A stretch of 64,000 bases of DNA from Rhea pennata. Taxonomy: Eukaryota > Chordata > Aves > Rheiformes > Rheidae. The notes under the pieces were generated by a model. That model had not been told where the DNA came from and made no database searches. It saw nothing but the letters and a program-made list of their open reading frames with translations. A program made the translations under genes and the position numbers. The stretch spans positions 71,273,582 through 71,337,581 of the forward strand of contig NC_084702.1 of NCBI RefSeq assembly GCF_028389875.1. Direction: 5' to 3'. Positions 26,394-37,900 of this stretch are shown piece after piece; positions within the stretch are counted from its first letter, which is position 1, and every line of letters begins with the position of its first letter.

Positions 26394-29300
26394 CGTTGGA
26401 GAAGTGGGGAACCTGACCTGCTCATTGACCAAGGCTATGGTTGTCTCTCTGCCTCCTGGGGCCTGGAGAGATCATAGAGCCACCAGCAACGAGTGCCTGT
26501 TGACAGCAGTCAGGGATTATCCTGAGCTCCACGCCTCAGCACTGCACAAAAGGACTGGTGCCAGCAGTTCCCTGCTCTTTGCAATGCTCTGCAGGGAGCG
26601 TGTTTCTCAGCAGCTGGGTTAGAGCTCCTGCTGGGCATTTGTTAACAGCAGAGGAGTCTGCTGCAGGAAGCCAAGAAGCAAGAGTCCTGAAGTGCTCCTC
26701 TGGAGAAGTGCCAGCCAGGGGCCTTGCTGCTACTCTCCTGACAACTGTGCAGTTGGTAGGCTTCAGCGGCCAGCATGCTACCTGAGATGTTACCTTGCCT
26801 GTGCTGAGACAGAGACCCACTGGAAGGGGCGCCTGCTGAGAAGGGGAAGGAAGAGAGGAGAGGGAAGGCTACAACCCAGCCCTGTCACTGGGTCATGCAG
26901 CCACCATCTCTTCTCCTCTCTTCCTTGCATACTTAGTTTTTGCATTCGAATCAAAGTGCACGTGATCATGTGTACACAAGTTCGTGGGGTCTCAGTGGCA
27001 GCCACGCTGCTCTAGCTGTAGAGTCAGTTGGTTGCTCTGTGGTAACCCATTCTTACTACCATTTTCTTGGTCTTTTCTTGGCCTTCTCAGAAAGGGCCCC
27101 CTTGGGGTGAGAGGGCAGGCTGGGCTGTCTTACACAGGCTCAGCTTTTTGGAAGGGTGACAGCAGAGAGAATTGTGCCCATGACTGAGAACCTCTGCACG
27201 GGTAGGATCGGCCTGTTGGCTATCTGCAAAGACTGGGTTGTAGCAGCCAGGACTCATCGTCTCCTCCTGAGCTTGTGCTGTGGGGTGCTTGCTGTTGATT
27301 GGGAACAGTTGAATTGCAGCAGGATGTAGTGATGGAGCATATGACCCATTCCCATATTGGCTCATGTCAGCAGGAAAGGGGAGTCTGGAATAGCTGTCCT
27401 AACTACAGGAGTAGCTTTGGTGTAGGCACTGCTGCCTGGGGACAGTTGCTTGAAAGCCCTTAGTAGGAGAGAATTTTTCTGCAGGGTGGCCTAACCGTTG
27501 CTATATACGTCTGTATATATGCCTGGAGTTACGTCACCTTGAAAGGATCCCTAGCATTGCAGATTATAGCATTTGTGAGCCAGTATATGGTGCTTCTCGC
27601 CCTCTTGATCTTGGTGTTCTGCATGGGACTCCGTGCTGCAAGTGAGCTATCATAGTTCTGCTCTTGATTGCTTGCAGTCAGGAGGGGTTGTTCTTTTCTT
27701 CATGTGCAGAGGTAGAGGATGGTGACTGCAGTGCTTGGCCGCATTCCAGTCAAATTGCCCCTGCAGTTTTGATGAGAGTTGGGATTCTTTACTCCCTGTC
27801 CTGAACCACTGTGTGGCATTACTTGGTGCTATGAAACCTTTCATCTCTTTCTCTGGTGGAGGGCAAATTACCTGCACTGTGTTGGGGCCACTCTCTGCTC
27901 CGACAAACCTGAGCACCATATGCTTAGGCTTGCTGCTTTGATTTTTGTTCCCAGTCCCTGTTTGATTTTTAGCTCGTGGACCATGACTGCCCCTGTTCAA
28001 GTTCCTCATTGCTAGCGTAAGTCCAGGCTCTTCCTCGCCTCTGTCCTGAAGAGTCTTGGGAAAGCTGTGGAAACTGTCTGTTGAAAGCAGGTTTATTTTT
28101 GTATTTAGTCCCTGTGGGAGGGTAACACTAGCCCAAGTGTTAGGGTGCAATTCCAGGGAGGCTTCAACTGATGCAATCGTGGGCTTCCATTGTTTGGCCA
28201 TCTCCTGACCTGCTGGCTGTGCTCTCCCACCACTGCTTTGCATCTCCCCTGCCCCGTGGGCATCTCTCGCTTAATTTAGCTAACAAAACCAGGGATTAGT
28301 TTGTAGCTGGCTTGACTCTCTCAGCTGGCTCACAGCCCAGTTCCATGAACACCATTGCTGGTGCAAGGAAGCAGGTAGGAACATGTAGTTGGAGCTGTGG
28401 TGTGAAAGAACGTGGCAGCCCACTTAAATTGGCTTAAGCAATCCTACCTTTAAAATGGGTTTTATGCTCTATTTTGCATCTCCTTAGTGGCCTCATGGTT
28501 CTCAGGTGCTGAGTGGAGCCATGCTGATGAGTGAGGGGTGCACCTGCATGTGGAGAAGGAAAGGGATGCAGGCAGCAGCTACCTAGTGAGTTTTGATTTA
28601 TCATGAAAAGGTCCAGATAACACACCAGTACTGCTACCCAAAGAGGTCTTGTAACCTCACAGCATGGTCAGGAGCTTGCTGCCTGAATGTCTGCCCTGCA
28701 GGGAGGCTGGCACAGAGCAGAGAATAGAGCTTTAGCTCCATAAAGACATGCGCACACATCTCACCAGAGACTTCCTAGGCAGTGTTGAGTCCCTACTGCA
28801 GAATATAAATTCTGGCTTTCAAAGTCAGAATTAGCACTTTTTTTTTAAAGCCATTTCCTGTTCTAACAGATCGGAGTCCAGGCTTCTTTGAGGGACTTCA
28901 GGCACATCATTCTCCCTACTGATGCCTAAGCCTCCTCTCCAGAAGTACAGTAACCTTGTTCCCTCGATGCCATCATGGGGATCTAGGGACACAGGTCCTT
29001 ACTTCACCTGGATTTGTTACCACTGCAGTCATGCCAAGGAGACAGGACTGGCCACTCATTGTGCTAGCTGCTCTGCCAAGGGAGCCTAGCTGCTACACCA
29101 AAGAATTTAGATCCAAGAAGACAAACTGTTCAAGGGCTGGAGATGCTCTTGCTTTCTTTCACTGATGCTTTTAGTCTTTAGCAGCCATCCCTGAACTGCC
29201 TCAGGCTGACCATTTGACTGCTGTTCTTCTGAATGTGCTGAGGATGACAGAGTTAATGTTTGTCCAAGGCTTGATGACCTTGGAAGCATGACATGCTGCT

Positions 29301-30879
29301 GATACGAAAACAGAAGTGGCTATGCTTGTTGATTTTTAAAACCCCAAGGAGTGGATAGTGGAAGGTGCCCCTTGGGACAAACCAGTTCCTAGCCTCTCTA
29401 GCAAACCTGGGTTGCGGGGGAGAAGGCTCCGCCTTGCATTTCTCCATTCAGGTTGTCACCAGAAAGGTTCTCCCTTGGCGTTGAACCACCCTGGTGAGAG
29501 CTGCACACTCTGACACAGTCCTGGCTTTCCTTCCCTCCCTGCTAACGGTCAGCTCCCCAGGGCAGGCACCCACCTGGAGGAGAGTCGCACTGCTGCCTGA
29601 GCAAATCCAGGTTGGATGCCTTTGGAGGTGGGTGAAGAGGGCAGGGTTAGAATAGGTCAGGCCTTTTGGATAGGATCCAGTGTCTCATGCTTCTCTCTCT
29701 TGGTGACATTTCAGAGACAAACCAGCCCTGGAGGCAGATACCCCAAGTGGTTTGTTTCTAGTCCGTGTGTCCCTTGGATAAATGTGACATGGGAGGTGGC
29801 ACACTCCCTGTGGTGGGTGGCAGGATGGAAACCTCCCCTATGTTCAGTGGAGAAGTTTCCGTCCTGCACTCTGCGACAGCTGCTGCCGCTCTTGCTTCTG
29901 CAAGCATTGTGTGTGTGTTCCTGGACAGTGACTCCTGCCCAGCACTGAGGAGGGCCCTGTCTGTCTGTGCAGGAGGAAAACTCCCCTGGGATCCTTCCTT
30001 GTCCTTCCCTGATGCCAGGCCAGGGGCAGGACAGTGGGAGCATGTGGGAGCATGGGAGAGCAGTGGAATCATTTGTGTCTAGCTTGTGCTGCCTGGAAAG
30101 TGTCAATAGAAACCTACCACCACTGTGAAAAGCTGGGGCTCTTTGTAGCCTGTCCCTGCCCTGGTGCTCGGGCAGCTGCCTGGCACAGGGCTGGTGTGGA
30201 GCTGCTGCCTGTGAGGCAATGCCAAGAGATGACACCGCTTCAGACAAGTCAGACTTGGTGTGTCTCAGTTCCCAGCAATTAGCATCTGTTTGCATGTCCT
30301 TTTCTTCATCCCACCTGTATTTATTCTTCCCTGAATGTTTCATTTATTTACTGCAAGAAATAGTCATGTTCTTGACATGCATGTCTCCCCTTCCTTTTGG
30401 GGAGCAGCGTGGGCAGCGTTCAGGGAACAGGCATGGGCTTGGGAGAGCTGCTCTCTCTTCCTCCAGCTGACTTGACTTGCTGCCTGGATTGGAGTAAGAT
30501 TGTTTTTTATTTTATCAACCTCTCTGTGCCTCAGTATCCCATTTTGGGAAAAAAAGGGGGAAGGACCCAGTTCTTGAAAGGAGTTTGAGAGCTCTGCATG
30601 CAAAGTGCTAGAAAGGTGCTAAGCTCTCCTGGCTACGTATCTGGCTAATGCTTTCATTTCTCCATCAGCAATTAAACCCAGAAAGTGGAAGGGATTCTTG
30701 AGTCTCTGCTGGCAAGTAGAGCCTTTCTTTTCCTTAAAAATAAAAAATAAATACTGGGCAAGTTGCCAGCACTCGTTCGTCTGATGGCTTTGCCTCCGGA
30801 CTGCTGCTATCCTCGACCCTGCAGGGCCAGCGCTTCGAAGCAGGGACTGGGGAGCTGGAAGTCCGCATCTTGTTTTCAG
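26394..30879. other. PIGO 3' flank / long intergenic gap
   Basis: About 4.5 kb with no recognised gene. The first part must be PIGO 3' UTR, but no well-placed canonical AATAAA follows the stop; the clearest candidates are two overlapping copies at 30739-30744 and 30746-30751. Two minus-strand open frames of 197 codons (27650-28243) and 210 codons (29711-30343) lack family resemblance, share the DNA with other open frames, and are about what chance gives in a window of this size. I list them as unsupported. A MIR-like core lies at 30515-30557. Confidence 0.55.
30515..30557 (+). mobile_element. MIR-like SINE core fragment (short)
   Basis: About 40 bp reading ACCTCTCTGTGCCTCAGTAT then CCCATTTTGGGAAA. 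This closely follows the MIR core (CCTCTCTGTGCCTCAGTTTC then CCCATCTGTAAAATGGG). The match is short, so it is tentative. Confidence 0.45.
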
Positions 30880-31045
30880 CTCCGTGTCTGAGCCGCTGTC
30901 ATCCTGTGCAAGTCGTTCACCTCTTGTGCCTCAGTTTGCTGTCTGCAGCGTTGGGATAACACTAACCTACCTCACAGGGCTGTTGTGAGGCTGAGCTGTA
31001 TGTAACATGCATGAAGCACCTAGAGAACGGTCGATGAGTTGTTTT
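30880..31045 (+). mobile_element. MIR-like SINE fragment, ancient
   Basis: The order of blocks follows the MIR consensus: GTGTCTGAGC...TGTGCAAGTCGTTCACCTC, TGTGCCTCAGTTTGCTGTCT, GGGATAACACTAACCTACCT, CACAGGGCTGTTGTGAGG, then ATGCATGAAGCACCTAGAGAAC. Divergence is high, as expected for an element active before the amniote radiation. It ends at a T-rich tract about 50 bp before the FANCG CpG island rises. MIR copies are known in birds but sparse. It could instead be a related CORE-SINE. Confidence 0.75.
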
Positions 31046-31099
31046 TTTTTCTTTTTTAATTATTAAATCAATATTTAATAGGTGGTGGGGAGGATTTGC

Positions 31100-31990
31100 T
31101 TCTTTGTGTTGAGCCTGGCCGCTGCGTTGCGCCTGCCGGGGAGGCTGCGGTTCATCGGGAAGGACAAACCCCGGTTCTGTACGGCCGCAAAACCCATCGC
31201 TGCAAATAAAACGTGGGAGTCGGAGCGGACAGACTTTATTTCGGAAGCTGGGGGGCACCGCGGTCCCGCCGGCGGCGCTCCCGGGCCAGGCCCGGCCCAG
31301 CCCGGCCCGCGGTGGCCCGGTCCCTGGCTTCAGCTGCTTCGCGTCGCGCGGCCTTTCGGCCCCTTTTGGCCACCGTCTTCCCGGCGGCACTGCGGCAAGC
31401 TTCGCCCCCTGCCGCGCGCTTGGTTGTTGCCGTAGCGACCGCCGCTTCCCTCCTGCGCTCCGGGCCAATGGCAGCGGCGCCGCGGCGGACGCCAGCCAAT
31501 CAGCGGCGGGCGGGAGGGCGGGAGGAGAGCGGCGCGCGCGAGGCGGCGGCGGCGGCCGCCATGAAGCGGCGGCGCGGGGAGGCCCCGGAGCCCGGCTGCC
31601 TCCGCGCCTGGGCGGCCGCGAGCGAGGAGTTGGCGGGGCGCTGGCGGGTGCGCGGGGGTTCCCGGGGGTTCGCGCTCTCCCCTCGTCCTCTGACGCCCTG
31701 CGGCTCCCGGTGTCGGCCGCCACGGGAAGGCGGCAGGCCCTGCCCCGGCGGCGGCGCGGGGGCGGCGGCGGCGGCGGCGGGGGGTGCCGGCCCGGCGGGT
31801 GAGTGTGTCCCTTGCAGGCCGCGCGCTGCGGGGGGCCCGGCGGAGCGGCGGTGCGGCGGCAGCGAGGCGCCTTCAGGGAGCTGCTCCTGCAGATGCGGGG
31901 TGAGTGGCGGCCGCGGGCGGTTCGCCCCGCCGCCTGCCTTCCCTCTTCTCCCGTCCCACGGCCGGAGCCCGCGGGGAGCGGGGGGCTCGC
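31100..31990 (+). promoter_or_regulatory. FANCG: CpG-island promoter of FANCG
   Basis: CpG-rich block covering FANCG exons 1 and 2. Just upstream of the ATG (31561) are an RFX/X-box-like imperfect palindrome GTTGCCGTAGCGAC at 31426-31439 and two CCAAT boxes at 31465-31469 (GGCCAATGG) and 31496-31500 (AGCCAATCAG), 65-100 bp before the start. No TATA box is present. An AATAAA at 31205-31210 lies inside the island and could also serve PIGO transcripts. Confidence 0.75.
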
Positions 31991-34900
31991 TCCGGGGTGC
32001 TGACGTTTGCCGCGTGCAGCTCTCGTATTCCAACGCTTGAAACAAACCTCTGGAGAGGGATGAAATCTTTCCCTGCTGACATAAGCTGAGCTGGGCCTCC
32101 GGAGGGGTTAAGGTCCAGCCCTGACCTGTATTTACTGCTTTTGCCAGGGGTTGTGGCTGAGCTCTGTGGCTTCTGGAAGAAAAAAGGCAATCTTTTCCTG
32201 GGGAGGAATGGCAGCAGCCTAGAAGCTGCTGGATAGGGCTGCTTGTTCCCCCTGTTGCACTGAGAGGCCAGGAAAAGGGTTCCCAGTAGCAGTAATAATA
32301 TAGAGGAAACCAGATAGGAGAAAGGTGCTATGGGAGCAGCGGAACAGAGCAGCCCAGCATCTGGATTGTCCTGTGGCTGCAGTTGGGGAGGGAGAAGGTG
32401 GGAAACATCTGCAGAAGGATGGAGCTGTAGTGGGAGGAGCACAGAGTACTGACACCTTGTTGGAAGGGCTGAAAGGTCCCTCTGTGCTGGAGGACTGCAG
32501 GACCTAGAGAGCAAGGCAGTTGGAAAGACCATAAGGATGCTGAGGATGGTGTCAGTGATATCACCACCTGTAGAAGTGACTTCTGCTCCCAGTCTGGGTA
32601 GTGCAGTCTCTGAACTAAAATCTCACCATAACAACAACAAAAAACCCTGGCAGGAGTATTCTCTTGTCCCAAAGCAGGGTGGTGAAGCCTTAGCATGGGT
32701 GGTTGTAGGGTTTTCTCTAGCCACATGCCTAGCTCAATTCATTCTTGTGTTGGCTGTGATTACAGGGCTGCCAGCTGCCATCACCACCTTGCCTCTGGAG
32801 CTCACTGTCCTCTATAACTCCTTGCTTTTTGATATGGGAGCATCTGACTGTGCCATTAATGGAGAAGCAGAAGACATACACAAGGGGCTCCTCAGGGGTA
32901 AGGAGAAGATTGGCTCTACTTTAAATATGCCAAGTGACTGGCTGGGGAGGGGAGACTGTGACAAATGAAGGCTGGCTCTGTAGGGAATGGCAGAAGCATG
33001 GAGCAGCCTGAGGTTGTGGATATGTGCACATGTGCATGCTGCAGCCCATGGAGATGGGCCAACAGTTTTCAAGGCAAGGCAAAAGATTTTTCAAGGCACA
33101 AAGCGCCACAAAATTTTGCTTTCTAGCTAACTTTTTGTTAATTATGGTGTGCTGGGTTCAAAGGAAAGTCGCTGAAATACTCTGGGAGTCAGAGATCTGC
33201 AGTGTTAGCGCATGCTTGTTCTTGGGCTGGTGGCCTTCAGAGGAATCAACAAAGCCAGAGTCATGGCTGTGAGCAGTGTGGTGTCTGCTGCAGGTTAACG
33301 TGCTAGCTATGAGGGCTCTGGTTCCTGCAGCCAGTTGAGGCTGGGCAAGCCCTGTAACCCTATTCCATCCTCCCTAGGAAGATCCTCTGTTTGCTTGAGG
33401 CTTCTTTCCGCTCTTGGGAGGATGCCTGTTACCCGGCACTGACCTATTGCCTCATGACTGTTTCTTTTCCAGTTCTGGAGGCTTGTGGGGTCTCTGGGCA
33501 GGATCTCAGCACTGAGGAGCTGTGGCAGAAAGTGCTGCAGGAAGTGACTGTTGAAGAACTGCAGGCACCTTTGCATCGACTAGGCGCTCTGCAAGGAGCG
33601 TGGTGGCTGGCAAGCAACCACCTGGGAAGCGTCACTGGCCTCTTCCGGCTCCTGAGCAGTGCTGAGGTAACCAGGAAGCAGGAGGATGCTGTGCAGCTTT
33701 TAGCTACCTACATCATCCTGTGCCAGGGTATCTGCATGCTGTTACTATCCCTGCAACTGCAGAGTGCCTCCTGCATGTACAATAGCTGTCTTGCCTTAGC
33801 CTTGGGGGATCCTCAAGCCAGCTGTACCTCCCCTCCTGCTGGTTTTGCAGCTTAATCTGCTCCACAGCTGGTGCTTGGTGCTTTTCCAGGTGGCCTAAAA
33901 GTTTAGCACCAAGCCACACAGGATGGATGATCTGGGTAGATGTGAGCCAGCCTGTGTCTTCTGCCTTGAAGGGACAGCATCTGAATTGGTTGCTCATGTC
34001 AGGAGACCTATCCAACCATTGCTGAGGGACTCGTATTTTTGCTTTGCTGTTACCACTGGAGGTTTCCAAGTAGTCTCCGTGTGCACTCCAGCTATATCAG
34101 TGCAGATACAGAGCTAGCATAAATACTGTGTTTGTTATAAAATACTCTCTCCAGAATGCTGTTGAGGCATTTAGAGACCTGAACCCATCAGTGCTTCCCA
34201 TTCGTCATGAGTATTCCTGTCCTTGGCATCCCAGCTTAGCCTAATGGCCCGCAGTGCATTAATGGGTCCCAGAATAGCTCCTGCCTGCCAGGGCTCAGGG
34301 CAGTGAGGCGCCAGCCAGGTGACTCAGGCAGGCTAGAAGGGGCTGCAAGCAGATCCCAGTCTCTGCAGGGAATAAGCTGTGAACGGTGTGACTTAGAGCA
34401 ACTTTCCTGCTGGTCGGGAGGCCCAGGTTATGTGAAGGCTGCTGAGGGCTCTCTTTACAAGTGTTCTCAGGCAGCATTTGGATCTGCTTTGCCAGGAGTC
34501 CCAAAGGTGCATCTCACAGTCAGGTGGGAGCTGCTGCCCAGCACCAGGAAGGAATTATTCCCCAAGCCAGGTTGTAGTTAGAGTGTGTGTGTGGGGCGGG
34601 GGGGGGGGTGGCAGGACATAGCTTCCCAGTACAAAGTGTGGTATTGAAGAGCTTGGTGCCCCCATTTCCCTTTGCCCCAGGATTGATATTCCCTGCTTCC
34701 CTTCACCATTCCCTGCTCTCTCTGTTTAAAGGACCCAGGGAGAGCTCCCGGCAGTGGAGGGAAGAACGAACTCCTCTCCCTGCTCAAAGCGTGGAAAGTC
34801 CCCATTGAGAGGGCCTCTGTGTCGCTAGTACAGAGCACCGAAGACTTGAAGGAGATCCTGTGCACTGCAGCTGCCTTCCTACAGGGTTTGTGTGGAAGGG

Positions 34901-37900
34901 ACCCTTGTCCCTGCTGTAGCCTCTCCCTGCCCTCCTGTCCCAGGGCCCCCTCTCCCTGCCAGTGTCCTGGTTGTTCTTCCTAACCAGGTTAGCCCTCGGG
35001 ATTCCCTTGGGAAACAACCCAGGCTGAGCCTTTAGGTTTATGGCTCTCAGCCTTGCCATTTGGTATCCAAAGAGCTTCTCTGCTTTTTCCTTAGCTAAGC
35101 CTCTGCATTGCCACAGAGTTTCTTCTGCCTGTTATTGGCCTTAGGTAGGTGTCTGGGCCCAGCAGTGATCTTGCTAAAACTGGAAGGCTGATGGGGGGGC
35201 TTAGGAGGATTTTCTTTTCTTCTGTCTGTCTTCTGGTGCTCCTGCTGGATTATAGTGCTGCAGGAACCAGGCAAAGCTGCTGTGCAGCTCAACCTGGTAT
35301 GGCAGCACCCCTCTCAGCCTGGTATGGCAGCAGGTGATTGATCTCATCTCTGACTGTTGCGTTCTGTCTGTCACACTTTTTTTGCTTGCTTACTGTCTTG
35401 ACAATGCCTGCAGTTCCTGGGGCAGCCAGCACTGCCTTACTGTGTTCAGATTGATGCTGCACCTTCTTTGAGTGTGGAAGGTTGGAGTTTCTCGTGCACA
35501 GAGCTCTCAAAAGCCTCTAGGGTGGTCATAGTGCTTTCAGCAAGGAGGCAGCAGACGTGAATGTGGATGTGTCTTAGGCATGTGCGGGTGTTTTCAGAGG
35601 GAAGCTTGAAACAGGAGTTGACATAAAAGCAAATAGCGTTTACAATAAATATTCATGGATTAATATCCTAGAGCATCCTGCTGAGTAATGGCCCAGATAT
35701 GATGGAAAAGTGTTTTTTTCCATGATTTGTGCATGCTTCCTCACCTACACTCTCTCTGCTGTGTATGGACATGCACTTGGGCCTGCCTGGCACCTACCTC
35801 TCTTCTCTGCCTTGGCAAAGGTAGGCGTCTTGGTGTTCAGGACTTGGAGGCTGCCCTTCTTTCCGTTAGACACTTCCATACAGTGGCTTGTTCTTTCGAC
35901 AGTGTTGAAGTAAAGGTGGCAGCCTGGGCCAATCCTGCCCTGTGTTGCTGGTTTTGGAGGGGTTCAGGTATATTCCTGGGATGGTGGGAAGAAAAGGGTG
36001 GATTGTGCATAGCACAACATGAGCTCTGGGCCTGCTCCTCTCCGGGGGAGGAGGGAGTTGCAGGAGGAGAAGTCTACATAGCCTTGTTTGTGGGCCAGGG
36101 TGTGTGGAGAATAGAGTGGCAGAGCTGAGATGCTGGGTTTTTCACAGGACTGCAGGAGCTGGAGGCTGGGAACCTCCCTGCCGCCTTCTCTCTGCTTCAA
36201 GAGGCTGCTGGTGGATTCTGCTCCAAGAAGGTCCTGGCTCAGATCTACACCTGCCTCAGCTGCTGCACTCAGCGAATGGTAACAGCCAGGCCTCTCCTCT
36301 GCCTGCAGGGAGAGGGGGAACAGCCTGAAAGCAGGGCGGGAAGGGTTGGGCTAACCTCCACACTGCCTCTGTGTGGTCAGGGCTTCAGTGGGATGGCAGT
36401 GTCTTGAGCCAAAGTTACCCTTGTGGCTGCAGCCTGCTTGGGCAGCTGCAAAATCCAAACAGGGATTTTATCTGAGCACAAAGGGTTGCTTCAAAGAGAA
36501 GATAAGCTCAAACACGGTCCAAGATGAGTTACCTTTGATGGCTTAAGTGCTGCCGTCTAATAATGTGTGCTGCCCTGTGGTGGTAAGGTGAGCTCTGTGA
36601 CGGAGCTTGATGGCATGGAGGGGGTTTGGTAGGTTGCTGGGGTATCTGTTTGTGCGTACTGCCCTTGCTTAGTGGGGATTTTCAGAGAAGCAAACAAGGC
36701 AGGTGTCTGGAACTCAGCAAACAGTTTAATTGTCAGCAAGATGTCTTTGCAATGTGCAACTTTCCCTATTTTCCTAGGGCAAGCCTCAGACAGCCCTTCA
36801 GCACCTGAAACGGGCCCTCCAGGTGGACTTCCAATGCCTTCCTGCCCTGTCCCATGCTGCGGCAGTGTACCACGAGCTGGGAGAGATGGACGCGGAGCTG
36901 CAGGCCCTGGCTGTGCTCTATGAGGTTTGTCTGCTGCCTGCAGCTGTGCAGTGGGTTGGCCTCAGGGTTGTTCTTTGATACGCTCACCTTTGATACGCTC
37001 AGGGCTGTTTTAGTCTTAAGCAGTCCCCAAAGTAGAAGGCAGTGATCCAGCCTGGGTACTACCATCAGCATTGACTGCTCTGGCTTCAACAGTGGGAACA
37101 GGAGAGCGCAGCTTGGTCAGGAACTCCTGCTTAGCACCTGGCTGTTGGCTGAGGCAAGACTTCTGGATCGGAGTTACGTTCTTGATGGCTTAGGAGCAGA
37201 GTGCACACTTTAGTGTGGGAGAACATTAGTCTCTGGAAGTGCCTAGTAAAGGGACTCTTAAAAGGTGTGTTGTGACTTGAGACAGTGTGCATTAGCTGTT
37301 GCAGCCTTGCTCTGCCTGGGAGGAGCAGTAAACACCGAGTTAAACACTGAGTTAGGTCTTCATAAACACAGCCTGGAGGGATCTCTCTCACTGTTAACAG
37401 CACAAGATCTGGTCTAACTACACCAGTGGCTGTGATGGGAGATGCTCTTCCAGGTAGCTCAGAATACTTCAGACTGAAAGCCTGAGGTTCTGTGTGGTCT
37501 GGGTGGCCTTAGAGGTCTGATGCTATGCGGAGAGCAAAAGGCTGCGCCCTAATGAGTGGGAGCAGCAGAGGTGTGCTTGTGTAGTGTAGTACTTTGGCTT
37601 GGCTGGATGCATCTCTGGATGCCGGAAGTAGCAAATTGCAACTGCTTGGTATTGGACTAGTAATGTATCCACCACAGTTTCTGTTCCTGTTTTGCAGGCT
37701 CTGGAAAGAAATCCTCTAGCAGCTGCTTCCACTACTCCCTATTGTCTAATCCAAATAGAGCACCTTGTCCACACGCCAGCACTAGCTTCTCTCTTCCGCT
37801 GTCGATATCCTTCCGAAGTGAAGTACCTACTGGCACAGAGGTGTCTCCAGGGTGGGAGGTAACAGAGCTACCTCTTGTCTGCTCATAACATGATATTTAT

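Noticed and set aside
27650-28243. 197-codon minus-strand open frame after PIGO
   Set aside because: Same reasoning; no family match and no splice or promoter context.
28855-28935. Possible third MIR-like fragment
   Set aside because: Only loose resemblance to the core (ACTTCAGGCACATCATTCTC); too weak without a profile search.
29711-30343. 210-codon minus-strand open frame in the PIGO-FANCG gap
   Set aside because: Overlaps open frames in other phases, no recognisable domain, and about the length chance gives once or less in a window this size. Kept only as an unsupported remark.
31236-32045. Minus and plus open frames of 180-275 codons over the FANCG island
   Set aside because: Frames created by CpG-rich sequence; the supported coding exons 31561-31647 and 31818-31899 explain the region.
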